Translations under genes and position numbers: made by a program
Shown here: positions 17,139 to 24,455 of the stretch, piece after piece
Layout of the letters: each line of letters begins with the position of its first letter
How positions within the stretch are numbered: position 1 is the stretch's first letter
Notes under the pieces: generated by a model
What the model saw: the letters and a program-made list of their open reading frames with translations, nothing else
The model's database searches: none
Told to the model about the DNA's origin: nothing
Origin: Marininema halotolerans
GTDB lineage: Bacteria; Bacillota; Bacilli; Thermoactinomycetales; DSM-45169
Length of the DNA stretch: 48,952 nucleotides
Direction: 5' to 3'
NCBI RefSeq assembly: GCF_900116235.1
Contig: NZ_FPAA01000017.1
Coordinates: 1 to 48,952 of the forward strand

Positions 17139-17981
17139 ATGAAAGAGCGTCGGTGGATTGTATGGTCAGGGGGAGTGCTGATCATCGCTCTCGTATGGAT
17201 AAGTGGAGGATGTTTCAATAAAAAGGAAGCACCCACCCATCGATCTCCTTCTATCCAATTGGATATGGGGTTACAGATGGAAGAGAAGAAAGGGGTGGCA
17301 CAGTTTCACTGGGGCATTGTTAACCGAGGGAAGGACGAGGCGAAGTTGACCTTTGCTTCCGGTCAACAAACAGAATTAACTGTGACAGATCCAAAGGGAA
17401 GGGTGATCTATCGCTGGCCGAAATCGTCTTTTTCGAAGGGGTCGACCCGTGTACGCTTAGAACCAGAGGATCAATTAAATTGGTCCGCAACCTGGGACCC
17501 TTCCTTGCATAATGAGCCGGTCATGGAAGGGACTTATCATGTGACAGCGGATGTGTTAATCACTACAATCAATGGAGCGGTTGTAAACGAAGGATATTTG
17601 CGTAAACAAACGACTTGGACGGTAACGAATCGACCGCGTAAACCACGGATCCCTTCAATTACATTGCCTGGGGAACAAGAGAATGTGTCTTTTCGCAGGA
17701 TTCAGGTCACAGGACAAGCGGGTTTGTATCATGTGCAAGGGGAAACACGTGTTTTTGAAGGGGTTTTTCATTACGCTGTAAGTGACGGCCATCGTTATTT
17801 AACAGAAGGTGTACTTCAGGTAGGGGGAGCACCTCTGTGGAGCCCCTTCGATTTCGAAATATCAATTCCACATTCTCAACTCCCAACCAATGGGACGCTG
17901 ACGTTGGAGCTATTTGCTGAAAGTCCAAAGGATGGCTCTCGGTTGGATCCTTTATCAATTCCTATCGAAGATTTTCGGTAG
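17139..17981 (+). CDS. lipoprotein with BsuPI and Gmad2-like domains
   Basis: 280 aa. A signal peptide ends in the lipobox ISGGC (Cys near residue 25), so it is probably anchored outside the membrane. Residues 40-150 look like the BsuPI domain (proteinase-inhibitor-like beta sandwich: QQTELTVTDPKGRVIYRW, GTYHVTADV). Residues 175-275 look like the Gmad2 immunoglobulin-like domain found with spore germination proteins (SFRRIQVTGQAG, DFEISIP, TLTLELFAESPKDGS). AAGGGGGG precedes the ATG. Single gene; a link to germination is inference from Gmad2. Confidence 0.78.
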   Translation: MKERRWIVWSGGVLIIALVWISGGCFNKKEAPTHRSPSIQLDMGLQMEEKKGVAQFHWGIVNRGKDEAKLTFASGQQTELTVTDPKGRVIYRWPKSSFSKGSTRVRLEPEDQLNWSATWDPSLHNEPVMEGTYHVTADVLITTINGAVVNEGYLRKQTTWTVTNRPRKPRIPSITLPGEQENVSFRRIQVTGQAGLYHVQGETRVFEGVFHYAVSDGHRYLTEGVLQVGGAPLWSPFDFEISIPHSQLPTNGTLTLELFAESPKDGSRLDPLSIPIEDFR

Positions 17982-17986
17982 AACCG

Positions 17987-18041
17987 TTGACACAGTTCCC
18001 TATGAACGCTATGATAACGATGATATTGAAAATCATTATCA
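17987..18041 (+). promoter_or_regulatory. sigma-A promoter with Fur box
   Basis: TTGACA (17987-17992), a 17-nt spacer and TATGAT (18010-18015). Downstream, TGAAAATCATTATCA (18027-18041) matches the 7-1-7 Fur consensus at 14 of 15 positions. This predicts iron repression of the binding protein gene at 18061. Confidence 0.85.
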
Positions 18042-18060
18042 GTGATAGGGAGAGGACATC

Positions 18061-19044
18061 ATGTTTAAGAAACCAGCTCAGAAGAGGCTACGCCTGTTGA
18101 TAAGTGGTATTTTATCAGCAGCATTGCTTATTACAGCCGGTTGCGGTGCGCAATCGAGTGAGGATAAAGCGTCGAATAATAAAGGGCAAACGACCGTTGT
18201 CAAACATGCAATGGGTGAAACAAAGGTGGCAGGTAAACCGAAACGCGTCGTGGTTCTAACCAATGAAGGCTTAGAGGCTTTACTTTCTGTTGGGGTGAAA
18301 CCAGTCGGTGCAGTGCGAGCGTTTTCAGGTGGCGGGACATGGTATCCTCATTTGAAAGCGGAGATGAAAGGGGTTAAAGATGTTGGACTGGAAACCCAGC
18401 CCAATCTCGAAGCGATTGCTGCTTTAAAACCGGATTTAATTATTGGGAATAAGGTGCGTCAAGAAAAAGTATATAACCACTTATCAGCAATTGCCCCCAC
18501 GGTGTTTGCGGAACAATTGAGTGGAGATTGGCAAAACAATTTAAAATTGTATACCACTGCTGTGGGTAAAAAAGAAGCAGGAGAAAAGGTGATTGCTGAT
18601 TTTGATAAGCGTGTTAACCACATTCAAGATCAATTGAAGGAACAAGGAAAACAAGACACCAAGGTTTCTGTCGTTCGTTTCCTGCCAGGTCAAACTCGTA
18701 TTTACTATAAAGATTCCTTCCCAGGTGTGATTCTAGATCAGGTGGGTTTAAAGCGCCCAAAAAGCCAAGATAAAAACGAATTTGCCCAGGAAGTTACCAA
18801 AGAACGAATTCCGGATATGGATGGAGATGCTCTCTTCTACTTTACCTATCAAGAGACGGGTGGAAGTAATGAAGGAAGCGAAGTTGAAAAAGAGTGGACC
18901 CATGATGCCTTGTGGAAAAAGCTTCAAGCGGTAAAGAGTGACCATGCTTATAAAGTGGATGACATCATTTGGACCACAGCTGGTGGTGTGAAAGCGGCCA
19001 ATTTGCTTTTGGATGACATTGAAAAATACTTAATTAAAAAGTGA
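18061..19044 (+). CDS. iron-siderophore ABC transporter substrate-binding lipoprotein
   Basis: 327 aa. Signal peptide with lipobox TAGC (Cys near residue 29), then a FecB/TroA-type periplasmic-binding fold: PKRVVVLTNEGLEALLSVGVKPVGAV, NLEAIAALKPDLIIGN, and WTTAGGVKAANLLLDDIEKYL, given here as separate hallmarks. It captures ferric siderophore at the cell surface. No permease or ATPase gene is adjacent, so it must work with a transporter encoded elsewhere. It has its own Fur-boxed promoter and a strong terminator 3 nt behind. Confidence 0.92.
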   Translation: MFKKPAQKRLRLLISGILSAALLITAGCGAQSSEDKASNNKGQTTVVKHAMGETKVAGKPKRVVVLTNEGLEALLSVGVKPVGAVRAFSGGGTWYPHLKAEMKGVKDVGLETQPNLEAIAALKPDLIIGNKVRQEKVYNHLSAIAPTVFAEQLSGDWQNNLKLYTTAVGKKEAGEKVIADFDKRVNHIQDQLKEQGKQDTKVSVVRFLPGQTRIYYKDSFPGVILDQVGLKRPKSQDKNEFAQEVTKERIPDMDGDALFYFTYQETGGSNEGSEVEKEWTHDALWKKLQAVKSDHAYKVDDIIWTTAGGVKAANLLLDDIEKYLIKK

Positions 19045-19046
19045 AT

Positions 19047-19080
19047 AAAAAGAGGTTGGGAACATTCCCAACCTCTTTTT
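19047..19080 (+). terminator. terminator after the siderophore binding protein gene
   Basis: A 16-bp stem (AAAAAGAGGTTGGGAA / TTCCCAACCTCTTTTT) with a 2-nt centre, ending in Ts. Confidence 0.93.
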
Positions 19081-19222
19081 ATTTGCGTATTTGTATTTTC
19101 TACCCTAAATCCTTGAGTGGATCGGTTGGACAAGTCGTATCGTTGGGTGATTGCAAAGAGAACCGGCTTCCTCAAAAAGCGGATCAACCTGCATGAATTT
19201 TTGACGCTGATTGTCAATGGAT

Positions 19223-19546
19223 TTACTGCTCAAGAATGTTCATGGATTCAATTTGTTCCTTGGTCTCAGGGGTCCCGAGACGGTGGATATGTTCATACAT
19301 GGTGACTAAACTGGAATCATACTGTTCGTTTTCCGGATTCTGTTTATCCTGAATAAACGGAGTATGGGCGTTCCAGAAACTTGCGATATCACTCCTTGCA
19401 AGTTGTTCGAGAAAATAACTTAGCTCACGGGCTTCTTCTGGAGTGGCTTCAATTTCAAATACATATTGATCCGAACTTTTTTCTTGCAAGAGGGCACCCG
19501 CCTTTTCACCAGAATGGATCGCTACATAATAGGGTCGCTTACTCAA
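19223..19546 (-). CDS. small conserved Bacillales protein of unknown function
   Basis: 107 aa. The true start is probably TTG at 19546 (giving MSKRPYYVAIHSGEKAG), since GGAGG lies 7 nt upstream; the longer frame to 19702 runs through a terminator. The protein is acidic (VFEIEATPEEARELSYFLEQL, FWNAHTPFIQD, YDSSLVTMYEHIHRLGTPETK, IESMNIL). It resembles a small Bacillales family that I recall as loosely annotated hydrolase/acyltransferase; I see no catalytic motif to support that name. Confidence 0.7.
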   Translation of the reverse strand: MSKRPYYVAIHSGEKAGALLQEKSSDQYVFEIEATPEEARELSYFLEQLARSDIASFWNAHTPFIQDKQNPENEQYDSSLVTMYEHIHRLGTPETKEQIESMNILEQ

Positions 19547-19686
19547 GAATCTTCCTCCTTTTTTCAGGGGATCCAGGAGCGTTTTGTTCAATAATGTCTG
19601 TATTATAGTGCCCGACGAGTCGTTTTCTATTCGTAAAGAAAGAGCGATCAAGATGGATAAGAAGATTCTTCTCAAGGAAAAATCGC

Positions 19687-19712
19687 AAAAAAAAACCGTC
19701 AAAATGACGGTT
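19687..19712 (-). terminator. terminator of the first pro-peptide gene
   Basis: AACCGTCA-AAA-TGACGGTT stem followed on the minus strand by nine Ts, 2 nt after the stop of the peptide gene at 19715. Confidence 0.9.
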
Positions 19713-19714
19713 CA

Positions 19715-19861
19715 TCAGGATCCTCTTGGTTGTGCAATATCGTCATTCGTTTCGTTTGCTGCCGTTGGATCAGTAATCATGCTCGGTGTGGAGAGGACGC
19801 CTAGGGTAAATCCAATAGATAGAAGGAGTGCTAAAACTTTAGTCATCTTTAAAAATCTCAC
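19715..19861 (-). CDS. exported signalling pro-peptide, orphan copy
   Basis: A 48-aa reading frame with a GTG start at 19861 and GAGGTGATG upstream. It has a basic N-terminus (RFLKMTK), a hydrophobic core (VLALLLSIGFTLGVLS) and a polar C-terminal half ending NDDIAQPRGS. Length, layout, ribosome binding site spacing and sequence match the second peptide at 20383-20529: about 15 of the first 24 residues are identical, and both end P-(K/R)-G-(S/T). This is the architecture of Phr/NprX/PapR-type pro-peptides, secreted and processed to a short C-terminal signal. A perfect sigma-H promoter (19898-19927) lies upstream and a terminator behind. Its receptor survives only as a stub (19870-20045). Confidence 0.8.
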   Translation of the reverse strand: MRFLKMTKVLALLLSIGFTLGVLSTPSMITDPTAANETNDDIAQPRGS

Positions 19862-19869
19862 TTTCATCA

Positions 19870-20045
19870 CCTCGTTAAAGCATTCTGTGCTTTATATATA
19901 TTCAGTAGAAAATTATCGAATTCCTCCTGATCGTTCTCTTTGTAATGTGGAAATGCTGGGTGATATAAATGCTACTCTGCTAGCCGATACATAACGAATT
20001 GTGTGATGGTCAAGCCTCTTTTATAATGGAAAAGTTTCTTTTTAA
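19870..20045 (-). pseudogene. relic 3' end of a second RRNPP receptor gene
   Basis: Translated on the minus strand, this stretch aligns to the last 55 or so codons of the intact receptor at 20507-21832: DQEEFDNFLLNIYKAQNALTR against NQQEFEKSLLNIYKTQIAIRG, and further up FPL-KRL against IPYYQRAL. In-frame stops replace Gln and Tyr codons, and everything upstream of about 20045 is lost. The stub still carries the sigma-H promoter of the peptide gene that follows it. Confidence 0.78.
19898..19927 (-). promoter_or_regulatory. perfect sigma-H promoter of the orphan pro-peptide
   Basis: On the minus strand: GGAGGAATT (19919-19927), 12 nt, ACTGAATAT (19898-19906). This fits the B. subtilis sigma-H consensus RNAGGAWWW-N11-12-RNNGAATWW at every defined position. 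phr genes of B. subtilis are driven in the same way from within the rap gene. Confidence 0.85.
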
Positions 20046-20343
20046 TTAGATGCACTATTTTTTTAATTTTAACTATAAACCAAAAAGTATTAATGGTTTG
20101 GAATGAGGGCAGTATTTTTTTTTGAGTACAGAGAAATTCATTATTTTATGGGAATATACAGGAAAGAGGGGAGGGGAATCGAATTGATTATGTGGGTATT
20201 CCTATTTTTTTATGATTTAAAATAAATAAATATTACATATTTATGTTTTATGACTATTATAGTGTAAATAACGATTATAAATTTATTTTTAATGGATGTA
20301 CTATGGAGAATAACATGGTCAAGGTCAAGGAATACTTTCAAGC
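20046..20343. other. AT-rich intergenic stretch between the two peptide cassettes
   Basis: About 300 nt of strongly AT-rich sequence. I see no gene. A plus-strand ribosome-binding-site-like GAGGGGAGGGG (near 20167) precedes only a 13-codon frame. It may be what remains of the lost upstream part of the second receptor, but no alignment is visible. Confidence 0.35.
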
Positions 20344-20372
20344 CAAAAGAAAAAGCCGTCAGGTCGACGGCT
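20344..20372 (-). terminator. terminator of the second pro-peptide gene
   Basis: AGCCGTC-loop-GACGGCT stem, then TTTTCTTTT on the minus strand, just after the peptide stop at 20383. Confidence 0.88.
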
Positions 20373-20382
20373 GAATTTTTGA

Positions 20383-20529
20383 TTAGGTTCCCTTAGGAAA
20401 AGTTTTTTCAATGTTAGTTTTGTTAATATTTGAATGCTCAGTCACTGTGTTAGAATGGGAAAGGAATCCCATAGTTAACCCAATTGCCAATAGAAGAGTA
20501 ACAACTTTATTCATCTTCAAGAATCCCAT
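20383..20529 (-). CDS. exported signalling pro-peptide, cognate of the adjacent receptor
   Basis: A 48-aa reading frame with an ATG at 20529. Its first 23 nt overlap the 3' end of the receptor gene in another frame, the classic rap-phr / nprR-nprX layout. Basic start (MGFLKMNK), hydrophobic core (VVTLLLAIGLTMGFL), probable signal peptidase site near LSHS, then a polar tail ending NIEKTFPKGT. GAGGTGAGG lies 3 nt before the ATG. The mature signal is probably a short C-terminal piece re-imported through the oligopeptide permease to bind the TPR receptor; its exact ends cannot be read from sequence. Confidence 0.85.
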   Translation of the reverse strand: MGFLKMNKVVTLLLAIGLTMGFLSHSNTVTEHSNINKTNIEKTFPKGT

Positions 20530-21832
20530 TTTCCTCACCTCGTATTGCAATTTGTGTTTTATATATATTCAGTAGAGATTTCTCGAATTCCTGCTGATTA
20601 TTTTCCTGGTGACACTGAGAAAGTCTCAAATGTAACTGGTGCTCGGCGCGCTTATAGTTGAATTTTTGAGCAATCTCCAAGGCTCGTTGGTAATATGGGA
20701 TCGCATTTTGTTTTGACTCTATACTTTTACAGTAGTCACCCATCAAACGTAACGCATAGGTTAGCCTAGGGGCGTTATTGTATTCTTCTGCCTTAGAAAT
20801 GGCCTGTTGAAATAATCCCTTCGCTTCTTCATTTCTACCTTGTTGGACAAAAAGTATCCCAAGACCTGTGTACACGTATGTTAAATAGTTTCCATCGGTT
20901 ATATACTTTTGTAATGCTAATCCAGTGTTAAAACAATGTTCAGCTTGTTTCCACTGTTGTTTAGTAGTATACGCATGACCTAACTCGATGAGTAGTAGGA
21001 AAATATTTTTAAAATCTCTGTTTATTTTAGCCAATTCTAAACCCTGGGTGGCAAATTTGATGGACTCATCCACCAATCCGGTTTTTCTAAGAATCTCCGC
21101 TCGTAATTTGTAAAAGGTAATAACGGTATCCATGTCCTTCATATCGTCCATGCCATCCCATATATCTTGCACAACTTTGAGGGCTTCGACATTTCTTCCA
21201 AGCCGCATAAGGAAGATGGCTTGATTTCTGATCAGTGTATGTTTATAAAACTCTTGACCGGGTCCTTCAACATAAGCGTCTAATCCACTACGAGCAATCT
21301 CCAATGCTTTCTCAATTTCATTTTGATGATATAAACATAAACTTAAATCGAGAAAGGCGCCAGCTTCAATATTATCTTTATTTTGATTTTGATTACTTAA
21401 ACTAATCGCTTGTGCCAAGTACCTTTCCGCACGGTTCCATTTTTTTAACGTAAGAAAAGCTTTTCCTTTCAGGTGTTGAACCCGTGCTGCACTGTGGTGA
21501 TTGTCTTCAATCTGAAGTTCATCCAGCATCGTCAGTGCATCTTCAGGTCTTCCTAGATCAATCATGATATCTATTGTTTGAAAGATGAAATGCATTTCTT
21601 TTGCTTCTTTTTCCTGCTTCATGAGGATGCCAGGAACTTCGTCTAAGTTTATTTTCAGCTTATTAAGTAGGTAGTGGATTTTTGATAAATTAACATGGGA
21701 GATCCCCCTCTCAATATTACTTATGGTTGCTGGGGAGATATTCTCATCAGCTAAGTCTTCAAGACGAAGGCTTTTCGATTTTCTGACCCTTCGTATAACT
21801 TCACCAATGTCTTTCATATTTGAAGAATCCAT
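20507..21832 (-). CDS. RRNPP-family HTH-TPR peptide receptor and regulator
   Basis: 441 aa. Residues 8-65 are an XRE-type HTH (IGEVIRRVRKSKSLRLEDLA, ISPATISNIERGISH). Residues 80-430 form tandem TPR repeats (for example AGAFLDLSLCLYHQNEIEKALE, GLGILFVQQGRNEEAKGLF, IPYYQRALEIAQKF, each within one helical pair). This is the plan of NprR, PlcR and AimR: a DNA-binding domain controlled by a re-imported peptide. The gene ends by overlapping the pro-peptide gene at 20383-20529, and a decayed paralogue stub lies just beyond. AAGGAGTG precedes the ATG. Target promoters are unknown; the neighbouring tnpB relic, TetR and SDR genes show no matching operator. Confidence 0.9.
   Translation of the reverse strand: MDSSNMKDIGEVIRRVRKSKSLRLEDLADENISPATISNIERGISHVNLSKIHYLLNKLKINLDEVPGILMKQEKEAKEMHFIFQTIDIMIDLGRPEDALTMLDELQIEDNHHSAARVQHLKGKAFLTLKKWNRAERYLAQAISLSNQNQNKDNIEAGAFLDLSLCLYHQNEIEKALEIARSGLDAYVEGPGQEFYKHTLIRNQAIFLMRLGRNVEALKVVQDIWDGMDDMKDMDTVITFYKLRAEILRKTGLVDESIKFATQGLELAKINRDFKNIFLLLIELGHAYTTKQQWKQAEHCFNTGLALQKYITDGNYLTYVYTGLGILFVQQGRNEEAKGLFQQAISKAEEYNNAPRLTYALRLMGDYCKSIESKQNAIPYYQRALEIAQKFNYKRAEHQLHLRLSQCHQENNQQEFEKSLLNIYKTQIAIRGEENGILEDE
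20565..20594 (-). promoter_or_regulatory. perfect sigma-H promoter inside the receptor gene
   Basis: On the minus strand: GCAGGAATT (20586-20594), 12 nt, ACTGAATAT (20565-20573); all defined positions of the sigma-H consensus match. Transcription would start about 30 nt before the peptide ATG at 20529. It gives the peptide gene its own post-exponential promoter. Confidence 0.88.
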
Positions 21833-22091
21833 TATAACACTCCTTACTTAACGGACTTACCGCCTATAATTCTACACGATAATAACTGTTTATGGGAATA
21901 CTGTATTTTTATTAATTCGATTAGGATTGTCTTATTTAAAGAGGAATCAAATTGGTGTGAATCTTCTTTCTTTGAGGTTGAGAGAAGTGTCCACATAACC
22001 AGCTAACTCCAGTTTTTTCTCATCTAGAAGTAGATTAGTAAAATGACACATTTCCTGAAATCAAGGATATGTGTTATTTTTATCTAATAAA
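21833..22091. other. intergenic region upstream of the receptor
   Basis: It must hold the receptor promoter on minus (TAGAAT near 21872 is a weak -10 candidate). A plus-strand hairpin near 22042-22077 (ACACAT / ATGTGT, then TTTTT) looks like a terminator without an upstream gene. Confidence 0.3.
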
Positions 22092-22413
22092 GTTGAGTAT
22101 ACTCCCACCTACAAGGTAGCTTGATGTACGAAACGTGGTGAAAGTGGGGAAACGGTTCCCTTCTTGAGCTGTGTTCTTCTTGCGGTTATTATAACAGGGA
22201 AGTAAAGAACCTCAACTGCGAGCGTGGACACGTCCTATGTGTCACACTCTCCATGACCGAGATATCAAACCAACATCCAAGAGGATCTTGCAAGAAGGAC
22301 TCTAATTACTTGCCGTTGGGAAAACGGTCTAAGCTAGGGATATATCCTGTCAGTCGATGGGAATTTCCAAGAATCCCGATCTCTTCGCGTTAGAGTAGGT
22401 GGAGAGATTCAAT
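22092..22413 (+). pseudogene. tnpB: decayed tnpB 3' end with element right end
   Basis: About 320 nt aligning to 132-458 of this window, in the same order: ACCTACAAGG, GAAACGTGGTGAAAGTGGGG, the zinc-finger region, GCAAGAAGGACT, CTTGCCGTTGGG, CCTGTCAGTCGATGGGA, then the hairpin and TTCAAT. A small deletion in the zinc-finger region shifts the frame and stops follow. The upstream two thirds of tnpB are gone. It ends 31 nt before the TetR start at 22445, so the TetR promoter is either inside the relic or was displaced by it. Confidence 0.88.
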
Positions 22414-22444
22414 AAAAGAGTCATGTCGTCGAGGAGTGTTAGAA

Positions 22445-23089
22445 ATGGAGTTTTCGCGAGCTCGAACAAACGAGCAGAAACAACAAAGAATAGAAGATGT
22501 GGCAAAAGCTACAGCTTATTTATACGATACATTGCCTTATGAAGAGATTACGTTTGCTGCTATTGCAAAGGAGACTGGCTTTGCTAGATCCAATCTCTAT
22601 ATATATTTTTCTAGTAAAGAAGAAATTTTACTCCATATCTTAATCTGTGACATGCAATCATGGTATGAACAAATAGAATCATCTTTTCATGTGAGAAGGT
22701 CTTATACAATCGAAGAGACCATGGAGGTATGGACAGATGCTCTGGTTCAGAATGAACGACATCTTAGCTTACTTTCGATTTTGTTTACTGTACTAGAGAA
22801 AAATGTAACGGTTGAAGCACTTACTAAATTCAAAGAAGATCTGTTGGAGATTCAACTAAAGTGTTATCAGTTGTTACAAGGGCTTTTTCCATCTGCTCCT
22901 GACGATGAACTTCAACAATTTTTGCTGAGTTCGTTTGCATTGGCGCAAGGGTTATATCCCATGACGCGTTTGACTAAAGTTCAAATGAAAGCAATTGAAA
23001 ATTGTGCATTGGGTTATGTTCCGCCTAATTTCCGCGATTCTTATTTAAAAGCGAGCATTCAATTGTTACAAGGCATCTTAGAGAAATGA
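22445..23089 (+). CDS. TetR/AcrR-family regulator
   Basis: 214 aa. HTH at residues 12-60 (RIEDVAKATAYLYDTLPYEE, ITFAAIAKETGFARSNLYIY, FSSKEEILLHIL), followed by a helical ligand domain. ATG at 22445 with GAGGAG 8 nt upstream; the GTG at 22436 overlaps that site. It probably controls the SDR gene 332 nt downstream, whose promoter carries a palindrome. A long perfect-palindrome terminator separates the two, so they are not one simple operon. Inducer unknown. Confidence 0.88.
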   Translation: MEFSRARTNEQKQQRIEDVAKATAYLYDTLPYEEITFAAIAKETGFARSNLYIYFSSKEEILLHILICDMQSWYEQIESSFHVRRSYTIEETMEVWTDALVQNERHLSLLSILFTVLEKNVTVEALTKFKEDLLEIQLKCYQLLQGLFPSAPDDELQQFLLSSFALAQGLYPMTRLTKVQMKAIENCALGYVPPNFRDSYLKASIQLLQGILEK

Positions 23090-23104
23090 TGACATTTCAT
23101 ATCT

Positions 23105-23149
23105 GATGAGAAAATAGAGAGACCCATTGGGTCTCTCTATTTTCTCATC
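23105..23149. terminator. strong palindromic terminator after the TetR gene
   Basis: A roughly 21-bp perfect inverted repeat centred on GACCCATTGGGTC, with A- and T-rich outer arms. Confidence 0.88.
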
Positions 23150-23232
23150 AATGTGTAAGGACCATTAAAAACGCATTGTTCATGCACTAAAATATTAAAC
23201 GAAAATACGGACTGATCAAAAAATTTAATTCA

Positions 23233-23286
23233 TTGACAAACGACACAGCGTCGTTTATTATTAATCGTAGCGATAGTCCGTCGCTA
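23233..23286 (+). promoter_or_regulatory. SDR promoter with a palindrome in the spacer
   Basis: TTGACA (23233-23238), exactly 17 nt, TATTAT (23256-23261). The spacer is almost filled by an inverted repeat, AAACGAC-N5-GTCGTTT (23238-23256), which is where a TetR dimer would block RNA polymerase. A second repeat, TAGCGA-N7-TCGCTA (23268-23286), covers the start region. Assignment to the TetR at 22445 is inference. Confidence 0.7.
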
Positions 23287-23343
23287 ACTTGCAGCACTGA
23301 TATGAAATTATAAATATATAAAAATAATTTAATATGTAATGAA

Positions 23344-23368
23344 CATAACCAGTTTGAAACTGGATATG
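23344..23368. promoter_or_regulatory. palindrome in the SDR leader
   Basis: CCAGTTT-G-AAACTGG (23349-23363), extended on both sides to an imperfect ATAnCCAGTTT arm, 58 nt before the SDR start. It could be a second operator or an RNA hairpin. Confidence 0.45.
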
Positions 23369-23420
23369 CATTATTTATTTTACTAGATGATAACAATGAT
23401 CAAAAAGGAGTAGAGAAATC

Positions 23421-24209
23421 ATGCAAAGTAATAAAACAGCCCTCATTACAGGAGCGTCAAGTGGTATTGGATATGAATTGGCACATATTCATGCAGCAAA
23501 AGGTGGTAATCTGGTGATTGTCGCGAGGCGACAAGAAGAGCTAATCTCACTCAAAGAAGAATTAGAAAGAAAATATAAGATTGATGTAATGGTTATTGCG
23601 AAAGATCTAAGCTTGCCTCATGCACCTTCAGAAGTATATGAGGAAGTGAAGCGGGCGGGTGTGCAAGTAGACTATCTGATCAACAACGCAGGCTTTGGTG
23701 GACAAGGTAAATTTCACGAGCGTCCTTGGGAGCAAGATTTATCCATGATTCATTTGAATGTTATCGCATTATCAGCGTTGACTCGATTGTTCTTACCCGA
23801 TTTCGTAAAGCGTAATGAGGGGAAAATCCTCAATGTTTCTTCTACAGCAAGTCTGATGCCGGGTCCATTGCAAGCTACCTACTTTGCTACAAAGGCTTTT
23901 GTAACGTCACTTAGCAATGCTATCGCTGAAGAGTTAGCTGAAACACAGATTACAGTAACAACACTCTTACCAGGTGCTACAGACACTGGGTTTAAAAGCA
24001 CTGCGAATCTAGATAACACTGCATTATTTGATAAATCGGCAAGCGCTAAAAAAGTGGCTGAGGATGGATATAATGGAATGTTAGAAGGTAAAATGAATGT
24101 GATATCCGGACTGACTACTTTGCAGAAAATCCTATTTCCTATGTTGAATTTTGTTCCGAAAAAAATGCAACTGAGAGCGGTTCGCCAAATGCAAGAAGTA
24201 AGAAAGTAA
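23421..24209 (+). CDS. short-chain dehydrogenase/reductase
   Basis: 262 aa classical SDR. Cofactor motif TGASSGIGYEL (residues 9-19) with ARRQEE after the second strand, suggesting NADP(H) preference; NNAGFGG; catalytic Ser in VSSTAS and YFATK as the YxxxK motif. The substrate is unknown. AAAGGAG precedes the ATG. Probably controlled by the TetR protein encoded upstream, and followed by its own terminator. Confidence 0.9.
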   Translation: MQSNKTALITGASSGIGYELAHIHAAKGGNLVIVARRQEELISLKEELERKYKIDVMVIAKDLSLPHAPSEVYEEVKRAGVQVDYLINNAGFGGQGKFHERPWEQDLSMIHLNVIALSALTRLFLPDFVKRNEGKILNVSSTASLMPGPLQATYFATKAFVTSLSNAIAEELAETQITVTTLLPGATDTGFKSTANLDNTALFDKSASAKKVAEDGYNGMLEGKMNVISGLTTLQKILFPMLNFVPKKMQLRAVRQMQEVRK

Positions 24210-24270
24210 TCAATGGATTGGTTGCATAAATTAAAGTAGTAGTAGTCATAGGTCAACATAGAGCAGACAC

Positions 24271-24299
24271 AACCGTCGCTAACAAAGGACGGCTTTTTT
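24271..24299 (+). terminator. terminator after the SDR gene
   Basis: CCGTC-N10-GACGG stem followed by six Ts. Confidence 0.75.
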
Positions 24300-24455
24300 A
24301 AGTGAAAATAGATTCCGAAGAATGTAGGATCATTGGAAAAGTAAACGAGAAAAATCATTATGTATGAGAAAACGCCACTCTCGCGTTAATATTAGTGGAG
24401 TCACTTCTGCGAATAAGGAGAACTCTTAACTGAAAACTCAAGTTTTCAAGATGCT

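Noticed and set aside
19117-19305. 62-codon plus-strand frame after the siderophore binding protein gene
   Set aside because: No ribosome binding site, no recognisable domain, and it overlaps the better-supported minus-strand gene at 19223.
20182-20225. 13-codon frame with a good ribosome binding site in the AT-rich gap
   Set aside because: Too short to support, without a terminator or promoter of its own; a toxin-like peptide cannot be claimed.
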